From: Syngnathus acus | Taxonomy: Eukaryota; Chordata; Actinopteri; Syngnathiformes; Syngnathidae | Assembly (NCBI RefSeq): GCF_901709675.1 | Contig: NC_051096.1 | Location: 7,717,001-7,781,000, forward strand | DNA length: 64,000 nucleotides | Direction of reading: 5' to 3' | Shown: positions 24,398 through 38,000 of the stretch, piece by piece | Layout: the number at the start of each line of letters is the position of its first letter | Position numbering within the stretch: position 1 is the stretch's first letter | Position numbers and translations under genes: made by a program | The notes under the pieces: model-generated | The model's database searches: none | What the model saw: only the letters and a program-made list of their open reading frames with translations | Told to the model about the DNA's origin: nothing

Positions 24398-26611
24398 CAC
24401 CAATGCAGTCCCATGACCAGTGGGACATGTTTTCCTTTCTCCCGCATGACACATGACCACCCCAGGCTGAAGGACATCAAAGTGCCACATGTAACCTGCT
24501 CCACGCTTCATGCCTTAGGTAGAATGTGACATGCGTGTCAAGGACCCCCCTTGTGCGGCGCATTATTAAGGCTGACTGAAAGAAGGCTATTATTCAAAGG
24601 GATTCAAGCCTTCGAGATGGAATAGTAATTGACAAGGCCAAGGCCTAAGAGCACATTATTCACTTTGCTGATTTGTGTGCGGTGATGGAATGCTGGCTGT
24701 ACAAGCTGCACTGCATGATCCTAAGGGCTAGTACCTCATTCACCACTGGAAAAAATAGATATCAATCATACTCTTATAATCACATTTAATACATGGAGCA
24801 TTCTATTATTTTTGGAGGTATTTTATAAATATTGAGTAGTAGACTTCATACCAATCTGCACTGTATCCAATAAGCATCATTTCGACACCACAACAACCAA
24901 ACATCGTCATAAATAGCATTAGCATAGGATTATTATTGCGACCGGGCTGCAAACGTCCTCTCATCAATTAAGCGTCGAATGCCATTTAAAATCACGTGTC
25001 TTTGGCCGTGAGTGATTTGACGCACTGTACAAAGCATCTATCACGGCATATGCTCATTAGACACTAGTTGACAACAGCAGGGCAAATATTAAGACAAAGC
25101 CAAGCTAGCCTGGCTGAATGTCACCGTTTCCCCACTCTTCGCTTTTTGGAAAGCCGAAGCACAATTAGATGGATATGCGAGCCAATTGGCTGACCTCCTG
25201 TGGCTCAACACAAACAGGCACACACTAAAACAGAGAGTCGCACAAAGAATGCCTGACCATCTCGCTGGCAGTGCCAAAGCCTCGCCGGGAGGTCTCGGAG
25301 CGAGCGTCTTAGGAAAGCGACGCCTGCCTGCCAAAGTAGGTTTGCTCATGTTGTCTCTCCGGGCAGTGGGGAAAATAAAGAAATATTGGAATTGGTTTGC
25401 GTTGCTAAACTGAACTAACCTTGACTACCCGCACGGCGGGTCCGAAGGACGAGGCAATGGGAATTTAGATCATTTCCAAGTCACAGCAAACACGTTGGGT
25501 TCCGGTTCCCTATCAGCAATTTTGCTTTTGTAATTATGCCGCTTGTTTCGTTCAAGTACGACAGCTAGTCAGAAAATGCTGTTTACAATCTACACGGAAA
25601 AGAGTTTGACATTTTGTTTTATGCAGTAATAAAGTGGATGTGAGTGTATGAAGCCTTCTAATCAATAATCATAATATTTTTGCAGTGGGGATGACTGACA
25701 GCTCTCGTTAGCTCGTTAAGGAACCGGCGGCTGATTAATCAAGGAACTTTTTCCAACCGCAACCCTTCATTAACAACCCTGATTAACCTTTTAAAACGGG
25801 ATTAGGCAATCAATCAGGATCAATTAGGCCGACCCTGAGGGGAGGCGGTCAGCTTGTCAGTCAGCCAATCAGGAGTGAGAATCATAAATGGTAAAACATG
25901 AAAAAAATATCCCGATTTTCGCCAGGCTTGTGGAAAATTTGGTGAGTTTTTGTTCACGTTTAGTTAATTAAAAGTCGAAGAATGTTAAGGATTTCTACAA
26001 GAACAACAGGGTTCGATGATAAATGAAAATATTTAAAAAAATGAACAAAATTATATAAATGATAGAAATAAAATCAATCACCATCCCCTATTTTCACTTG
26101 GTTCTACGTCATTAGCCGAACCACTGCTGGTTTGAATCGACTTAATTAAAAACTGACAGATATGTGAGGCGCCATATGCGATCATAACAACCATATAAGA
26201 TCATCGCATTGGGGAATCATTATGATTAAAACATAATAATAATAAATTACTTTACATTGAGACCATCTGGGTACACATAGGTTTGAAATGTCTCAAAAAT
26301 GAAGAGATTTGGAATATTCTCACTGGGGATCATAAATCTGTCACATATTAGCCACTAGCCGCTACTCGCAGATATTAATAACGCACGTATCGAACGCAGT
26401 GATGGTTGGCTGGCTGTAAATATGAAAGAGACATTTACGATGTTTTCACTGGTGCGCTTGTTGTCTGTTTTATAATAACCTTTAAAAAAAAACGAAACAA
26501 TGACTTGGAAAATTAAATGGGCTTACATTAGAGTAGAGATTTTGTATGCTTACACAAATAATTGTACTGGCAAATTCGTGACAGGGTGATCCAATATTTT
26601 GTGTGTGCTCA

Positions 26612-26755
<144 letters not shown>

Positions 26756-28840
26756 CTATAACACACCAAGCAAGACGCCAAAAAGTCAGAGAACGACAGC
26801 GGCAGCTTTTAAAAGGGTCTCACAACATGCTCGAAACACAGTGTGCAAGAATAGCCTTATGCAATGAGCCACATGCTGCTTCACCACGACTCAAATTATT
26901 ATTATCGGATTGCAATCTGGTAAATCCGGGATTATAGTACGTACATTCAGACGCTGACTGTCTAATTGTGCGGCTTTCCTGCTGTGACATGAAGCGATTA
27001 TTATGATGATTATCATCATTATTGGTGTCATTATTATTATTATACGCAGTATGCTCTGAATGTCTCAATGGCACATAATGAAGGAGCAAATGATCATTCG
27101 TTCTTGCACAGCTTTCCCCAGCGGCGGGAGGATTTGACCTAGCCAATATCACAGTGGTTAGTACAGTTAGCGGCCCGGCTAACGCCGCCCTCGCAACTAC
27201 CTACACTGAATGCAAATATAGACACTGGTCCAGCTTGCTTTTTTTTTTCTTATGGGAGGGGTGGCAGCAAGGATATATCAACAACATATCTACAAAACAC
27301 CCAACCAATCCGGGAGAAGAAAATCAGAAAATACCCAAATGACCTGCCCTTTGGGGGGGGGACAGTGACCCCACACCGCCCCCCCTGTTCCTCCGCCAGT
27401 GAACATACATGATTTATAGTTGAATCAACACAGTGAAATGTGATTTGTTTTGCACACAGAGCTTCTACAATGTTAGCTTGTAGTATGTCAAGTGGGCCGC
27501 CTCCTCGTGAGCAGTGCTTAACCTTCATTTTGCATTAATATCACAATCCCATAAATAACTAGGAACCCTGCACAACACAATACCTTTAGTGCCATCTACT
27601 TGTAGTCTAGAAAATGGAGGCTGCGATGAGTTGTACAAGGCATTCATCTTAAAGGAATTGATTAGTACTTTTTTCCCACAAAGAAATAATGGAATTGACC
27701 ACCTTGTTGTACACTAGAAAATATAATACATTGCGGTTAATATTTAAAATGAGTTTAAAAAAAAGCATTGCGTTGCATGCCGCTAAATGATTGTGAATAC
27801 ACACTAGATTAAAACTAATCGTGTATAAGTATGCACGTTTATTTAGCGCGTTAACTTTATATGAGTATTTTTTTTTTAAAGGCACCGGCTGTAAAATATT
27901 ACTGCAGTGAATTTATAATAAACAACAGACAAAGCCACCAGACTCCCCCGGGGGGACTCGCGGACGTTTGTGATGGATTAACACGGCCGCTTGTTGCGCA
28001 TCCTGAGTTATAATTGTGACGGGTGGCCAACAAATGTACTCTGTATTCCAAATAAGTCGCTTCATTTTGGCAGTGGCATCATTACCTGCAGCGCATCATT
28101 AAAAGTTGAGGTGTGTGCATATCTAAGACCATCTAGTAATAAAAGAAGAATTAAATCATAAATCTATAGAGCATCGTGTGTGCTGATTAAAAAGTTGCAG
28201 CGTGAACCGTAATTGAAGATGAGCTCAATTAAGGTGTGCAGAATAAAGCAAAAAGCCAACTGAAGCTGACAAAGTAAACTGAGCTTGAACCCAACATGAC
28301 TAAAGAAATCCAATTAAATAAACACAAACCAAAATTAACTAATCAATCACAGTTAGCTGAAACTAGAATACCTGAAGCCACGCTAACAGTAAAAATATTA
28401 GGTGACCTGAAGCTTAGCTAACCAAACAAAGTGACAATATGATTCCAAAAGATACTGAAGCAGAAGATGTCGCTGAAGTTAAATGTGTAAGGCTTGGCGA
28501 GCTGGAGGGCTAAGTTACTCCAAGCTAGGCTGATTCAAGTCAAGTAACATTATTTAAGCTTGGCCAACTTGCACGGAGGCAAAGCATCAGAAATGTTGCT
28601 TTCTATTGACTGCATCTGTTTCATTGTATAAAATCTGAATAAATCCTCATGAGTACATTTTCCACAGTGGAGCTCTCAAACCTAACATGAGGAGACTCTA
28701 AGTGGACTCGACTTCACTTCCGCCACGAGGACAAAAGCATTATTAAATCATTAATCTGCGCTCATGGCATGCGTTGGCGACGGCGGACGCACTCTCCAAA
28801 TGTACAGCGAAGGCTGATAAAGCACTTCGGGGGTGTCACA

Positions 28841-28895
28841 GAAGACGAGCTATGTGACGTTTCCGAAGACGAGCTATGTGACGTTTCCGAAGACG
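28841..28895 (+). repeat. 24-bp tandem duplication with TGACGT
   Basis: Two perfect 24-bp copies starting GAAGACGAGCTATGTGACGT, plus seven bases of a third. Each full copy carries TGACGT, a CRE half-site. The unit equals eight codons and keeps a plus-strand frame open. Confidence 0.9.
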
Positions 28896-29236
28896 GGGGT
28901 GGACTACATTTGGACACGACTTTCCTACTTGGACTCCAACATATTAATAAAAGACAAGAACCATGTACCACACACTGTAAGGCAACTCTTGTTCAAACAG
29001 GAGAACTCAAACAATGCAATGGAACTAATTGAGCAGTTCAAGGCATGGCAAACAGAAAACTATAAGGTGTGTCCTTGTCTGGTTTTCACTTCTTGGACTA
29101 TTTTACCTGTCAATCATTAAGAATTCACCTCTGACTCCACCAATTGGCCAAACTACATGGAACATGGCTAGCACACGTGCTTGCACAGTGCGAGCGCCCA
29201 TTAGACAGTTGGGGGAATGCTTTTTAATCAGGCAAT

Positions 29237-29267
29237 CTGTCTTAATAGCCCCGGCTAATTAAGACAG
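29237..29267. repeat. 31-nt inverted repeat (hairpin)
   Basis: CTGTCTTAAT and ATTAAGACAG form a perfect 10-bp outer stem. AGCC and GGCT continue it by four pairs after one bulged base, leaving a two-base loop. The right arm includes TAATTA and is followed by an E-box-like CAGGTG. Confidence 0.8.
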
Positions 29268-32200
29268 GTGGGAACTGCGATACGCACTTGCACACTCGCG
29301 CACACCGACGAGCGTACGCACTCGGTGGAAGTATGCCGAACGTAGTCTGGATGGAACCGTCATCAATCAGTTTGCACAGACAGCAGACGGATGTGTGTGT
29401 GTGTGCACACGTGTGTCACTCGCTATCAATCTCAAGTGGGCAGAGGGTAATCAGTGCTCACAACGGGGACCCCCCCCTTTATCTCCTCTAAATGCATCCC
29501 CCTACCAATTGTCTCATGAAAGACAAAGGACATAAAACACGACGGCACGCGAGCACATATCAGAGCGGATGATGAGAACATAAAACGACGAATGAGTATC
29601 AACTTACACATTGTGGAGATAAAACACCCAAACTGCGTGGCCTACCACTCGGTGTCTCAGCATGTGCCTTTCACACAGAACCCTGCGAAGGCACTTTCAT
29701 ACGGCAACAAAAACGATCAAAGAGCTAATATGCTAATAGGTGCCACCTATCAATTTGGGATGCTAACATATAGAAACATGACAACCTGCAGATGCAAAAG
29801 TGTTTGACATCTGGCCTGCACGTGTGCATGTAGCAAGTCATCAATCTGAAATGGCAAAGTGTTTGCAGATACTTATGAACGGCGCCTGGTGTAATTTCTA
29901 ATGAGAATTAATAGTGTTAACTTGCTAACACCTGGTGTTAGTATACAACAATGCATCAGATTTAACACTATAAATATATCGGTCTATTGATGGACCCATT
30001 CCATACTTTTATATTCAAATCTTTGGAAATGTATGAAATAGGTTTGTTCTCAAGGGGTCAATAAAGTAGTTGTATTATTTATTTTGAAATCACTATTTTA
30101 ATGAGATAATTACTCCACTGAGACACAAATGGATGCAAGAGACCCATTAAAAAGGTTTTGGCAGGACACTAAAAAGAAGCATCCAAGTACATACGCAGAC
30201 ATTTTATTTTCCACTTTATTTCTTCACATTGCAGTTTGGGCGCTGACCAATCTGGCAATTTCACTTTTTCCTTCTTGTATATATTTTTTTGATTAAATAT
30301 TTCTCTAGGACGTAGACCACAGATATACACAATACCAATATCGACTAAGGTTTATTTTAGGGTGGACTATCGACAGATAATGCTGGATGAGCTCGAGTAA
30401 CGAATAAGAGCTTCAAAAGTATATTGCGATCGGCTGGAGAAACTTTAAAGCCGCTACAGGGGGTAGAAAGAAGAAAAAAAGACAGCGCCGTCCATTTTTG
30501 CTGTGGCTGCTCTGTTTCCCGACAGATTCACCAAACACCACGACAACAGTTCAATGGTACATTGATTAAACCCAACTCTGAGCGTCACTTTGTGTTGTCA
30601 CCGCATAGAAATAGCTGCATCTTCATTCAAACCATCCGTCCAAGCAAAATCTTTTCAAAAACATGTTCAAGTCACTCTAGTGATGATGACAAGAGATGCT
30701 GTGTGGTGAAAAACAAAAAGTTCCGCCATAGCAGGAGTGACCTCTTGTTTCTCTTAATGTACTTTGATGGTGACTTTCTTTGCACACATACAATGAAATT
30801 AACATACATTAATCTAATTATACACCTGACTTTGATTTTTTCCTTTTATTTTTTCAATGAAAAATTTGATTAAGCTGTTTTGAAGCATATCGGAGCCTGA
30901 TTCATTTCAATGCACCATTTCAATGCAATTGTGCACAGCGGGTATTTAAGTGTGTGTTTGCCTATAGGCAACATGTCAAGCCTTCCCAACGCTTGCGTCA
31001 TGTTTACACCGTTTGGCAGATTAATAGCTGAAGCTAGAACCCAGAGTAGAATATGGGTCGCCTTTGCCGCCATTCTGTGCCTAATTTCACACGTGCTAAT
31101 CCTGTACAGAAGCTACATTCAAGTCGCATGGCGGCGGATTAGCGCTTAATTGCTTACACGCTTGTAATCTAATTGCGGTATTCTTGTGTTTGACGAGTTT
31201 CTTGTGTCCTTTTAGCTCCAGCTAGCTCTCAGGGGACCCCAATTGGGCACCCCGCCCCTTCTGTCGGTCTGCAAGCACCTCTTCGTCGGCGATGCATCAC
31301 CTCGCGCATTACTACATAATGGTCTCCTCGATTGCCTCGCCGGCATGGCAGAAGGTGGCTTGGGTAAATGTGAAGGTCGCAGGGAGCCTCCAACCCGCCG
31401 GGAAAAATAGTCTCAGTCTAAGTCTGTTTACAGTCATTTGGCCAATAGTCCCGCTAATGGAATACCGATGGATTGATATGTTTTGCAGTTAGGGTAGTTC
31501 ATTTTTCGGGGTCGGAGACTAAAAACAACAAAAACATGTGGGCCAATTTGCAAGTCATATTCTTAATTTGTGTCATTTCAGTCTTATACAGTTGTTGACT
31601 TCTCTTTACACTTGTATGGCAGCTAACAATGTTACCAAATAAAAGTTTCATGATGGCAAATGGAATAATTTGCAAGGAGCAACTACCGCTAACGCATCAA
31701 TCCGACTCCTCGACGCTTGACATTTCACCGGCTTCAGCTCCAACCTGACTCTGCACATTTCTAAGGATGCTAATAACAAATCTTCCAAAAAAATCTATGA
31801 TAGAAGCCCGACATGTGGCCAGACAGCAGCATGGCGCGTAAGGTGATGTGCTGTCAAGTGCGGTAGACGCGCATAAAGATCACTAAACAGCAGGCGACTT
31901 CCTGGCAGATAACACATTTTCAAGGGCAACAACAAAATGCAACACTTGCATTTGTGTGTGTGTGTGTCTGTGTGCGTAATGTTAGGCTAGGATTACAGGC
32001 ACTTAGCTCATATTGATATACTCCTCTCGCAGGCACGAGTACCCACTCGCTGCATACTGATTAGTTGAGCGTGAGAGGGAGGCTGCCAGATCAAGTGTGT
32101 GGATGTAAATAGGCCGTTTGTGTGCGCAAAAGACTGCTGCTGTCTGATAAATACCTAACTCTCGTAACCGCTTCGCAGTATTAGCGGCGGCCGCCATTAG

Positions 32201-34212
32201 CGTTGTATGTTAATTGCCGGCAGAAAGTGAACATTTTAACGTCTGCCTTCATCCCCCTGCAATTTGCCAGTGGAAAATCAGTAAACATGGAGCTTAGCGG
32301 CAAACTGACCTAGTTTCCACAAAAGCCCATGACGACTACAATGCAAAGGTTGTTGTGTGTTTAAATCATGCAAACTTGATTTAAAAAAAAGAATAATATA
32401 AAGCTTTCTCGTTAACGTTTAGAATTGCTTTTATTGTGAACACATGCAAAGCTAGAAAACCTCATTTTACTATTTTGCCAAAGATTTGATAGCAGTTGGA
32501 CATAATCTCTACGATTAGTTTCCGTAGATATAGCAATGATAATAATCTCAAAATGGCTGCTTCGAACCAAAACGGCAGACTCGGTGTATCTTTTTAGGCA
32601 TGGTGTCTTGAGACCTTTTTTGTGGCCCTACACACAATAACCACAGCTAACTAATTTCATGTTGCTAAGTCAAATTGCCTTCAGGGTCTTTTTTTTTTTT
32701 TTTTTTTTAAATAATTCCGGTCTGGCTAATGGGAAGAGCCGAGTCAACAGAGCCACTTTGTCAACATGAGGCTTCAGCAGTTTTTTCAGGGGACACAAAG
32801 GACAAACATTAACTAATTGTAGTGTGTGAAGACGGCCGTCGCACAAAAAAGATTCATGACATGATGGCGACAGCTGTTTGGGTGAGGTGCACGCAAGAAT
32901 TTTGCACAAGGTCCTCTGACTAACATGGCGGCTTCTTCCCTCACTGCCTCTTAACCAAAAACATGCAATCGTTGACAATTACTTGAATGACGATTCTACA
33001 TTTAACCTTGCTGTCGAGTCCAAAGACAAATTTGTTATTATCTGATCCCATCCAGTAGCCTGATTTCCATGACACAAAATGCCCTTTATGTATTGTCAAG
33101 TGGTTGACTCAAAACAATATTTCATAGCCTCCAACTGCTCATCGATTTTGGCAAATTAGGGTATTGATTAGTCGAGGTTGTGGATCTAATCACAGTGCAG
33201 GCTATTAGTGTGTAATTGATCTGAGGGGTGGGGGGGAGGCATGATGGCTGGTAATGTTGTCTACACCGTGAACCCGGGCCACTATTGACCAGAATATTGT
33301 AGTATGCTAGTTTCTCTCCTTCTGTGAATGCCGTAGAGACCTTTACTTTATGAAAAGCTTTCAAAAATGGGTTTGCACACATAAATGTTTTGACAGGATT
33401 TTTTCAAAAGACAGAAGTGAGTCAGGCTAAACAGGGAGACATTGTTAGTTGATTCCACATCTCAACCGAGCCCCCGTCTGGAATGGAGTTGAAAAGTTCA
33501 TATTTGCAAAATAAATGCGACGGGAGATTTCAGTTGTGCACCGTAGCCCATTCAGCCAGATCGGTGTGGACTTTGACACATAGTTGGCGTAACTTAAAGT
33601 AACATGGGATTGAGTCTGTTATAAGGCTGAAACGTGGTCGCTGGCTGCAAGGTCGGGAGATGCTCTACAGTCGGCTCCCTTCATCCAAGACTCCTCCCTT
33701 CCTTTTTTTAGGCCCAATTAGACTGCGAGCTATCAAATCGGACATCAAATGATCTCACAGCTTTTGCCCATGTCGACTTGCACACAATGAGGGGCTAAAT
33801 GACTAAATCTATTTTATTGCGCATCAAAATAAAGCAAATGCAGTTCCAATATAACCTACAGTACATTATGCTCTGGTTTCTTGACTAATAAGCGGCTAAA
33901 TTATTATAATTCCCACGACATTTAGTGGTGCACATGGTATTTATGCTCAATTGGCATTTGGATTAAAAGGGCCTTGGAAAAACTCTCTTCCCTGTAAGGG
34001 GTCCCCGGAGAAGCTCTGCCGTAGGCTATCGCTACCTCACTTTAACGCATGATCATAAATACGGAAAATATCGCGACGGAAAACGTGAATATATAAACAA
34101 TCCAATTAAAAACAGTAATCATCAATTCTCAAGTCTTAACCTTGAAGGAACTCAAATGGATATTTGTCATACAACATCTTGCCATCTAAACAGGATAATG
34201 AGCGGAACTCAC

Positions 34213-34420
34213 CAGATGGTTGGGGGCTCTGATCCCTCCACCTCCAGGTAGTCATATTTCTCCTCAGTGTGGAAGTCTGTAAAGACGACAGAGATGGTGT
34301 CTCCGGGTTCGGCCAATAGGATCCAAGTACAGTCGGCCTGGTTACCATAGTTGCCGGGGTAACCGGGACTGGTCACCACCCCACTGCCGCCCCGCACAGT
34401 GCCCCCACATGTGTCCTCAG
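34213..34420 (-). CDS. csmd3: csmd3 exon: CUB2, first half
   Basis: 208 nt, phase 1 in and phase 2 out, residues 104-172 plus two bases of W173. It starts CUB2 with AEDTCGGTVRG and includes the single expected disulfide pair (DTCGG and ADCTWIL). It continues into the acidic segment EEKYDYLEVEGSE. The usual calcium-site sequence DG is replaced here by EG, so metal binding by this CUB is doubtful. Acceptor ATTGACAG behind a C/T-rich tract; donor TG followed by GTGAGT. The W173 codon is completed by the next exon. An 18-base T run on the plus strand (34495-34512) lies in the intron 75 nt upstream. Confidence 0.95.
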
Positions 34421-34494
34421 CTGTCAATCAAATCAGAGTGACAAATAGAAAAACCTGGGTTAGGGAGAGGAGGAGGAGGGACTGAAGGGCAGAC

Positions 34495-34512
34495 TTTTTT
34501 TTTTTTTTTTTT
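34495..34512 (+). repeat. T18 homopolymer
   Basis: 18 consecutive T on the plus strand, an A run in the csmd3 transcript, upstream of the CUB2 acceptor. Confidence 0.9.
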
Positions 34513-34803
34513 GGACGGGTGGGTCAATTCGGAAAAAGAAAATGGAATGGGAAACTGATTTCCACTACACCAAGCAGGCAAGACAGCCCAACGCCCCAGC
34601 TTCTCTCTCCCAATACGTGCTGATGTTAAAAATGGACTTGCCAATTGTTAATGATCAGAAAAGTAGCAATTAAAGATTTGTGCGGGAGGTTGGGCTGCAA
34701 TTCCTGTGCTCGACATTTGACGCCCTCTCTCCTCAATTGGCGACTATTGCCTGATTTGCTGCGTAACAGATAAAGACACATGGATCGGCGCTGTGCACAC
34801 GGC

Positions 34804-34827
34804 ATAAATTATAAACATATAATTTAT
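34804..34827. repeat. AT palindrome, copy 1
   Basis: ATAAATTATA, loop AACA, TATAATTTAT: a perfect 10-bp inverted repeat. The same arms recur at 34977-35000. Confidence 0.85.
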
Positions 34828-34976
34828 ACAGAGGACGGGGTTGGAGGGGAAACATCGTATGCCATTGGACCTTTTTGCTCCGCTGGGGCATCAGATGTTA
34901 GTAGTTAGCGATTGCTGCTTAATTTGGTGCCCCAGTGGAAAAAGATGCAATGTCAAAACCCTTTTCAACTGTGAAT

Positions 34977-35000
34977 ATAAATTATAACTGTATAATTTAT
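34977..35000. repeat. AT palindrome, copy 2
   Basis: ATAAATTATA, loop ACTG, TATAATTTAT: arms identical to copy 1 at 34804-34827, with a different loop. Together the two could mark the ends of a roughly 197-bp insertion. Confidence 0.85.
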
Positions 35001-38000
35001 TAATAGACACATGACAAATTGGGTCGACAACACAAAGGACACAGACACCAGCAAGTGCAGTTTCCCAGCAGAAACAATCAAGCTTCCAACTGCAATTGCT
35101 GATGGGTTCTTTGACAGCGAAGCGCGCCACCCTGCAGGTAGCCACAGGGGGTGCCGCCTTCAGGGTGGCAACACCCCGCCCCAAAAAAGCAGAAACACAC
35201 TCACCACATCAGGCACGCACACTCGCACAGTCGACGCGAAGTACGCCACAGAACGAGCCAGGAATAGAAGCGGGGATCTCGGGAGCGGGTCGGTGAAAGC
35301 AAAACAAGACGTACGATGAAAGGAACGGGAAAGAAAAAGGAGGATTTTCTTTTAAATGTACTGAAGTAATGTAAAGTAACAAATGTGTTTATTGTTCATG
35401 CTGTTGCCATGTTTCCTACCATCAAAGAAGCACTATAAAGGTAATGTTTAAAAGGAATTATTTTAAGACAGAACTGTCAATGTCATCCACCCGGGGGGGT
35501 GTTGCCGTGATAGCCTGGCTGCTTAAGGACAAACATTTGTAAGCTGCCTTCACACCTTTGGCCTCAAAGTCCCTGGAAATAGCTGCGCATCGATGGGGGA
35601 GCGACCTGGCAATTTGCAGAAGGTGAGAAAATGTCTGGCACCGGCGCCGTCTCCCGCCGCATTCTGTACGGACATCACTGTGGTTTGTCGAAAGAGGAAA
35701 CATCCCCTTAGGTATTGTGTTTGTGTTATCACATACCCGTAGGGCACGTGGGAAATGGCGGGACTGACTTTACCGCTGTGGTTTCATGGCAGAGGCCAAT
35801 GGAGAGTTCATCTATCAGCAAGCGCGTTTCTTTGCCGCCCGGTTGCACTTTAGTGATATACTCGTGCTGCACACGGCAACCTGGGGAGGTCCAACTTGTG
35901 TTTCAGCACCTAAGCATTGACCCGCAAGATGGACTTGTGTGTGTGCACGTGTGTGTCATTTCAGATCACATCAGCGAGCTACACTTCAGCCCTTTCTTAA
36001 CCTTTTCCTGCAGTCGAGTGGAATCTTTTCCGCCCAACGCAAGCTTTAACACAATGTGGACCGATTTTTAGTTACATGCCTTAGCTGGTGCTGCTCTTTT
36101 GGTAGGCAGAATTCAGAAGAGCTCAGGAATACATTCTCTACTACCTGTGTGTAAACGATGAGGCATCTTCAAAGTGTACAAAAACAGTTGCTAACCAAAA
36201 CAGCAGCACCCGAGTGTCGATAAGCCAAGATTTTATAACGTACATTGATGAGTGCTTTTTTTCCGTGCTATATTTCACAGCATTTCACCATAATCCTTTT
36301 CATTTTGTTTTTAAACCTCCCTTTCACCGCTCACAGTGTTTAATATGACGGACTTGTACGACAAATGGGGACCCGGTCACCAATGGCCAACAATGAATCC
36401 CAGCGGAAATCTTCACACTGGTCTTTTCTTCTCCTCCACTCCTTCTCATGAGGCATTGGGGGCTTTGATCCCTGCTTCTTAACTCGCTTATCCCTGCCTG
36501 CGTTTACCATAAACCCCCCGCTGCGCTGTCATCAATATCCCAGTCATCGGCGTATTCCTTCTTTATCCCTCTCCGTCTCGCTGCGTGCTTTCTGGAGATC
36601 TCCTCCTCTTTGCTCTTCTTGTTCCTGATTGCTTTTAATACATTTTCTCCACCTCTTCTACCACAACCACTATAACTCCAGCTCTTGTTTGCATCGAGTG
36701 AAATCTCCGATATCCCCCGGCACACAAATTCCAAAAACACCACGGGTTCAATCAGCCGCTGTCAGCATGAAGGGATTACGACCCGTCTACATCATATGCT
36801 TTTTTCCCCGAATTCAGGCTGCATCCATTCTTCCCCGACTGCTCTTTATCTACATCCACACAGCCATCCATCAAGGTCGCCTTCTATAGTGTGTGTGCTA
36901 CCGCTCCATGTATAGCCATCAGTCAGTCTCAACCAGTACCGCTTGCTCCCGAGTTTACCTGCTGGGAACAATTAAATGGACTATATGTGCAGTGAATTTC
37001 TCCATAACAACCCTTTTTATTTTTCTACTTCACCTGACATAAAATGCAATATAACTGCTCACTGGCGTCCCATCTGCAGTTGAGCAAACATCTCAAACGC
37101 CTCCAGACACAATTTGTTGAAAGACCCCCCACACCTCCCCACCCTCTCCATGTCATTTTACTTTCCTCCATTTTCAATAACAACGCTTCATAGGTCATTC
37201 CTCAACAGTAACTCGTTGAAGCTTTCCAACATTGCCCATCAGCACTTCCACGAAAGACGTCAGCCTCACTTTCCTCCGAGGGGAATCCATTTCCACTGCG
37301 CGAGGAACCTGATGCCATCTGACACCATCTGGACTTTCCCAACCAATGCTAATTTCTCTTAACCCACCTTGGCTTTTTGTACGACGACAGCATTAAGCTA
37401 GTGGCTATTTATTTGACAAAATGAGTGTAGAGTAGGCGTTTATAGTCAGCTGACTTTTCTAAAGAACTACATTTACCCTGGTCAGAGTCTTTTGTTGTCG
37501 GTCGTCGTCCCTCGCTCGGCGGCTCTACATATATAGCATCAGAAAAAGTGACAACATGGAGTAAACAGAGACGACACGGTGACCTTCAGTGCCGCCCACC
37601 ATCTGCCCACAAATCAAGGAGCAGCTGCTGCCTGCCACTCAACTAACTTGCCCGACATTTAGTCCAATTAAGGCAGAAGCGCCATGGAACGCTCCATCAT
37701 ACGGAGGAGATGCGTAACAACGTCCATGATGGATGGCGTTTTTAATTCCGACAGTGCGAGCGTTTGACCCCCGATTACATTCAATTTCCAAGTTAGATCA
37801 AATACGCATGTCATTAAGCCGCTATCGTTCATTCCCCAACGATTGATATTGTTTAACCCCCTTTTTAAGAACACAATGTCATTGAAGGCTTTCTTTTTAG
37901 AATGAATGATTCAATGACCTTTTAAGGCTCTGTAGGAAGTCAAAGTGTCTGTGATGCGCCACTTTTGAGGGGGTTCCCTGCGTGAAAGGGGCCCGTGATT

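Noticed and set aside
27945-27965. Palindrome-like GACTCCCCCGGGGGGACTC
   Set aside because: The arms are not reverse complements of each other once the bases are paired.
28833-29070. Possible exon on the plus strand ending AACTATAAG then GTGTGT
   Set aside because: The frame is open, but part of it is the 24-bp tandem repeat, and the protein resembles nothing I know. There is no matching partner exon.
35135-35165. CTCF-like CCACAGGGGGTGCCGCC
   Set aside because: The core is one base short of the consensus spacing.
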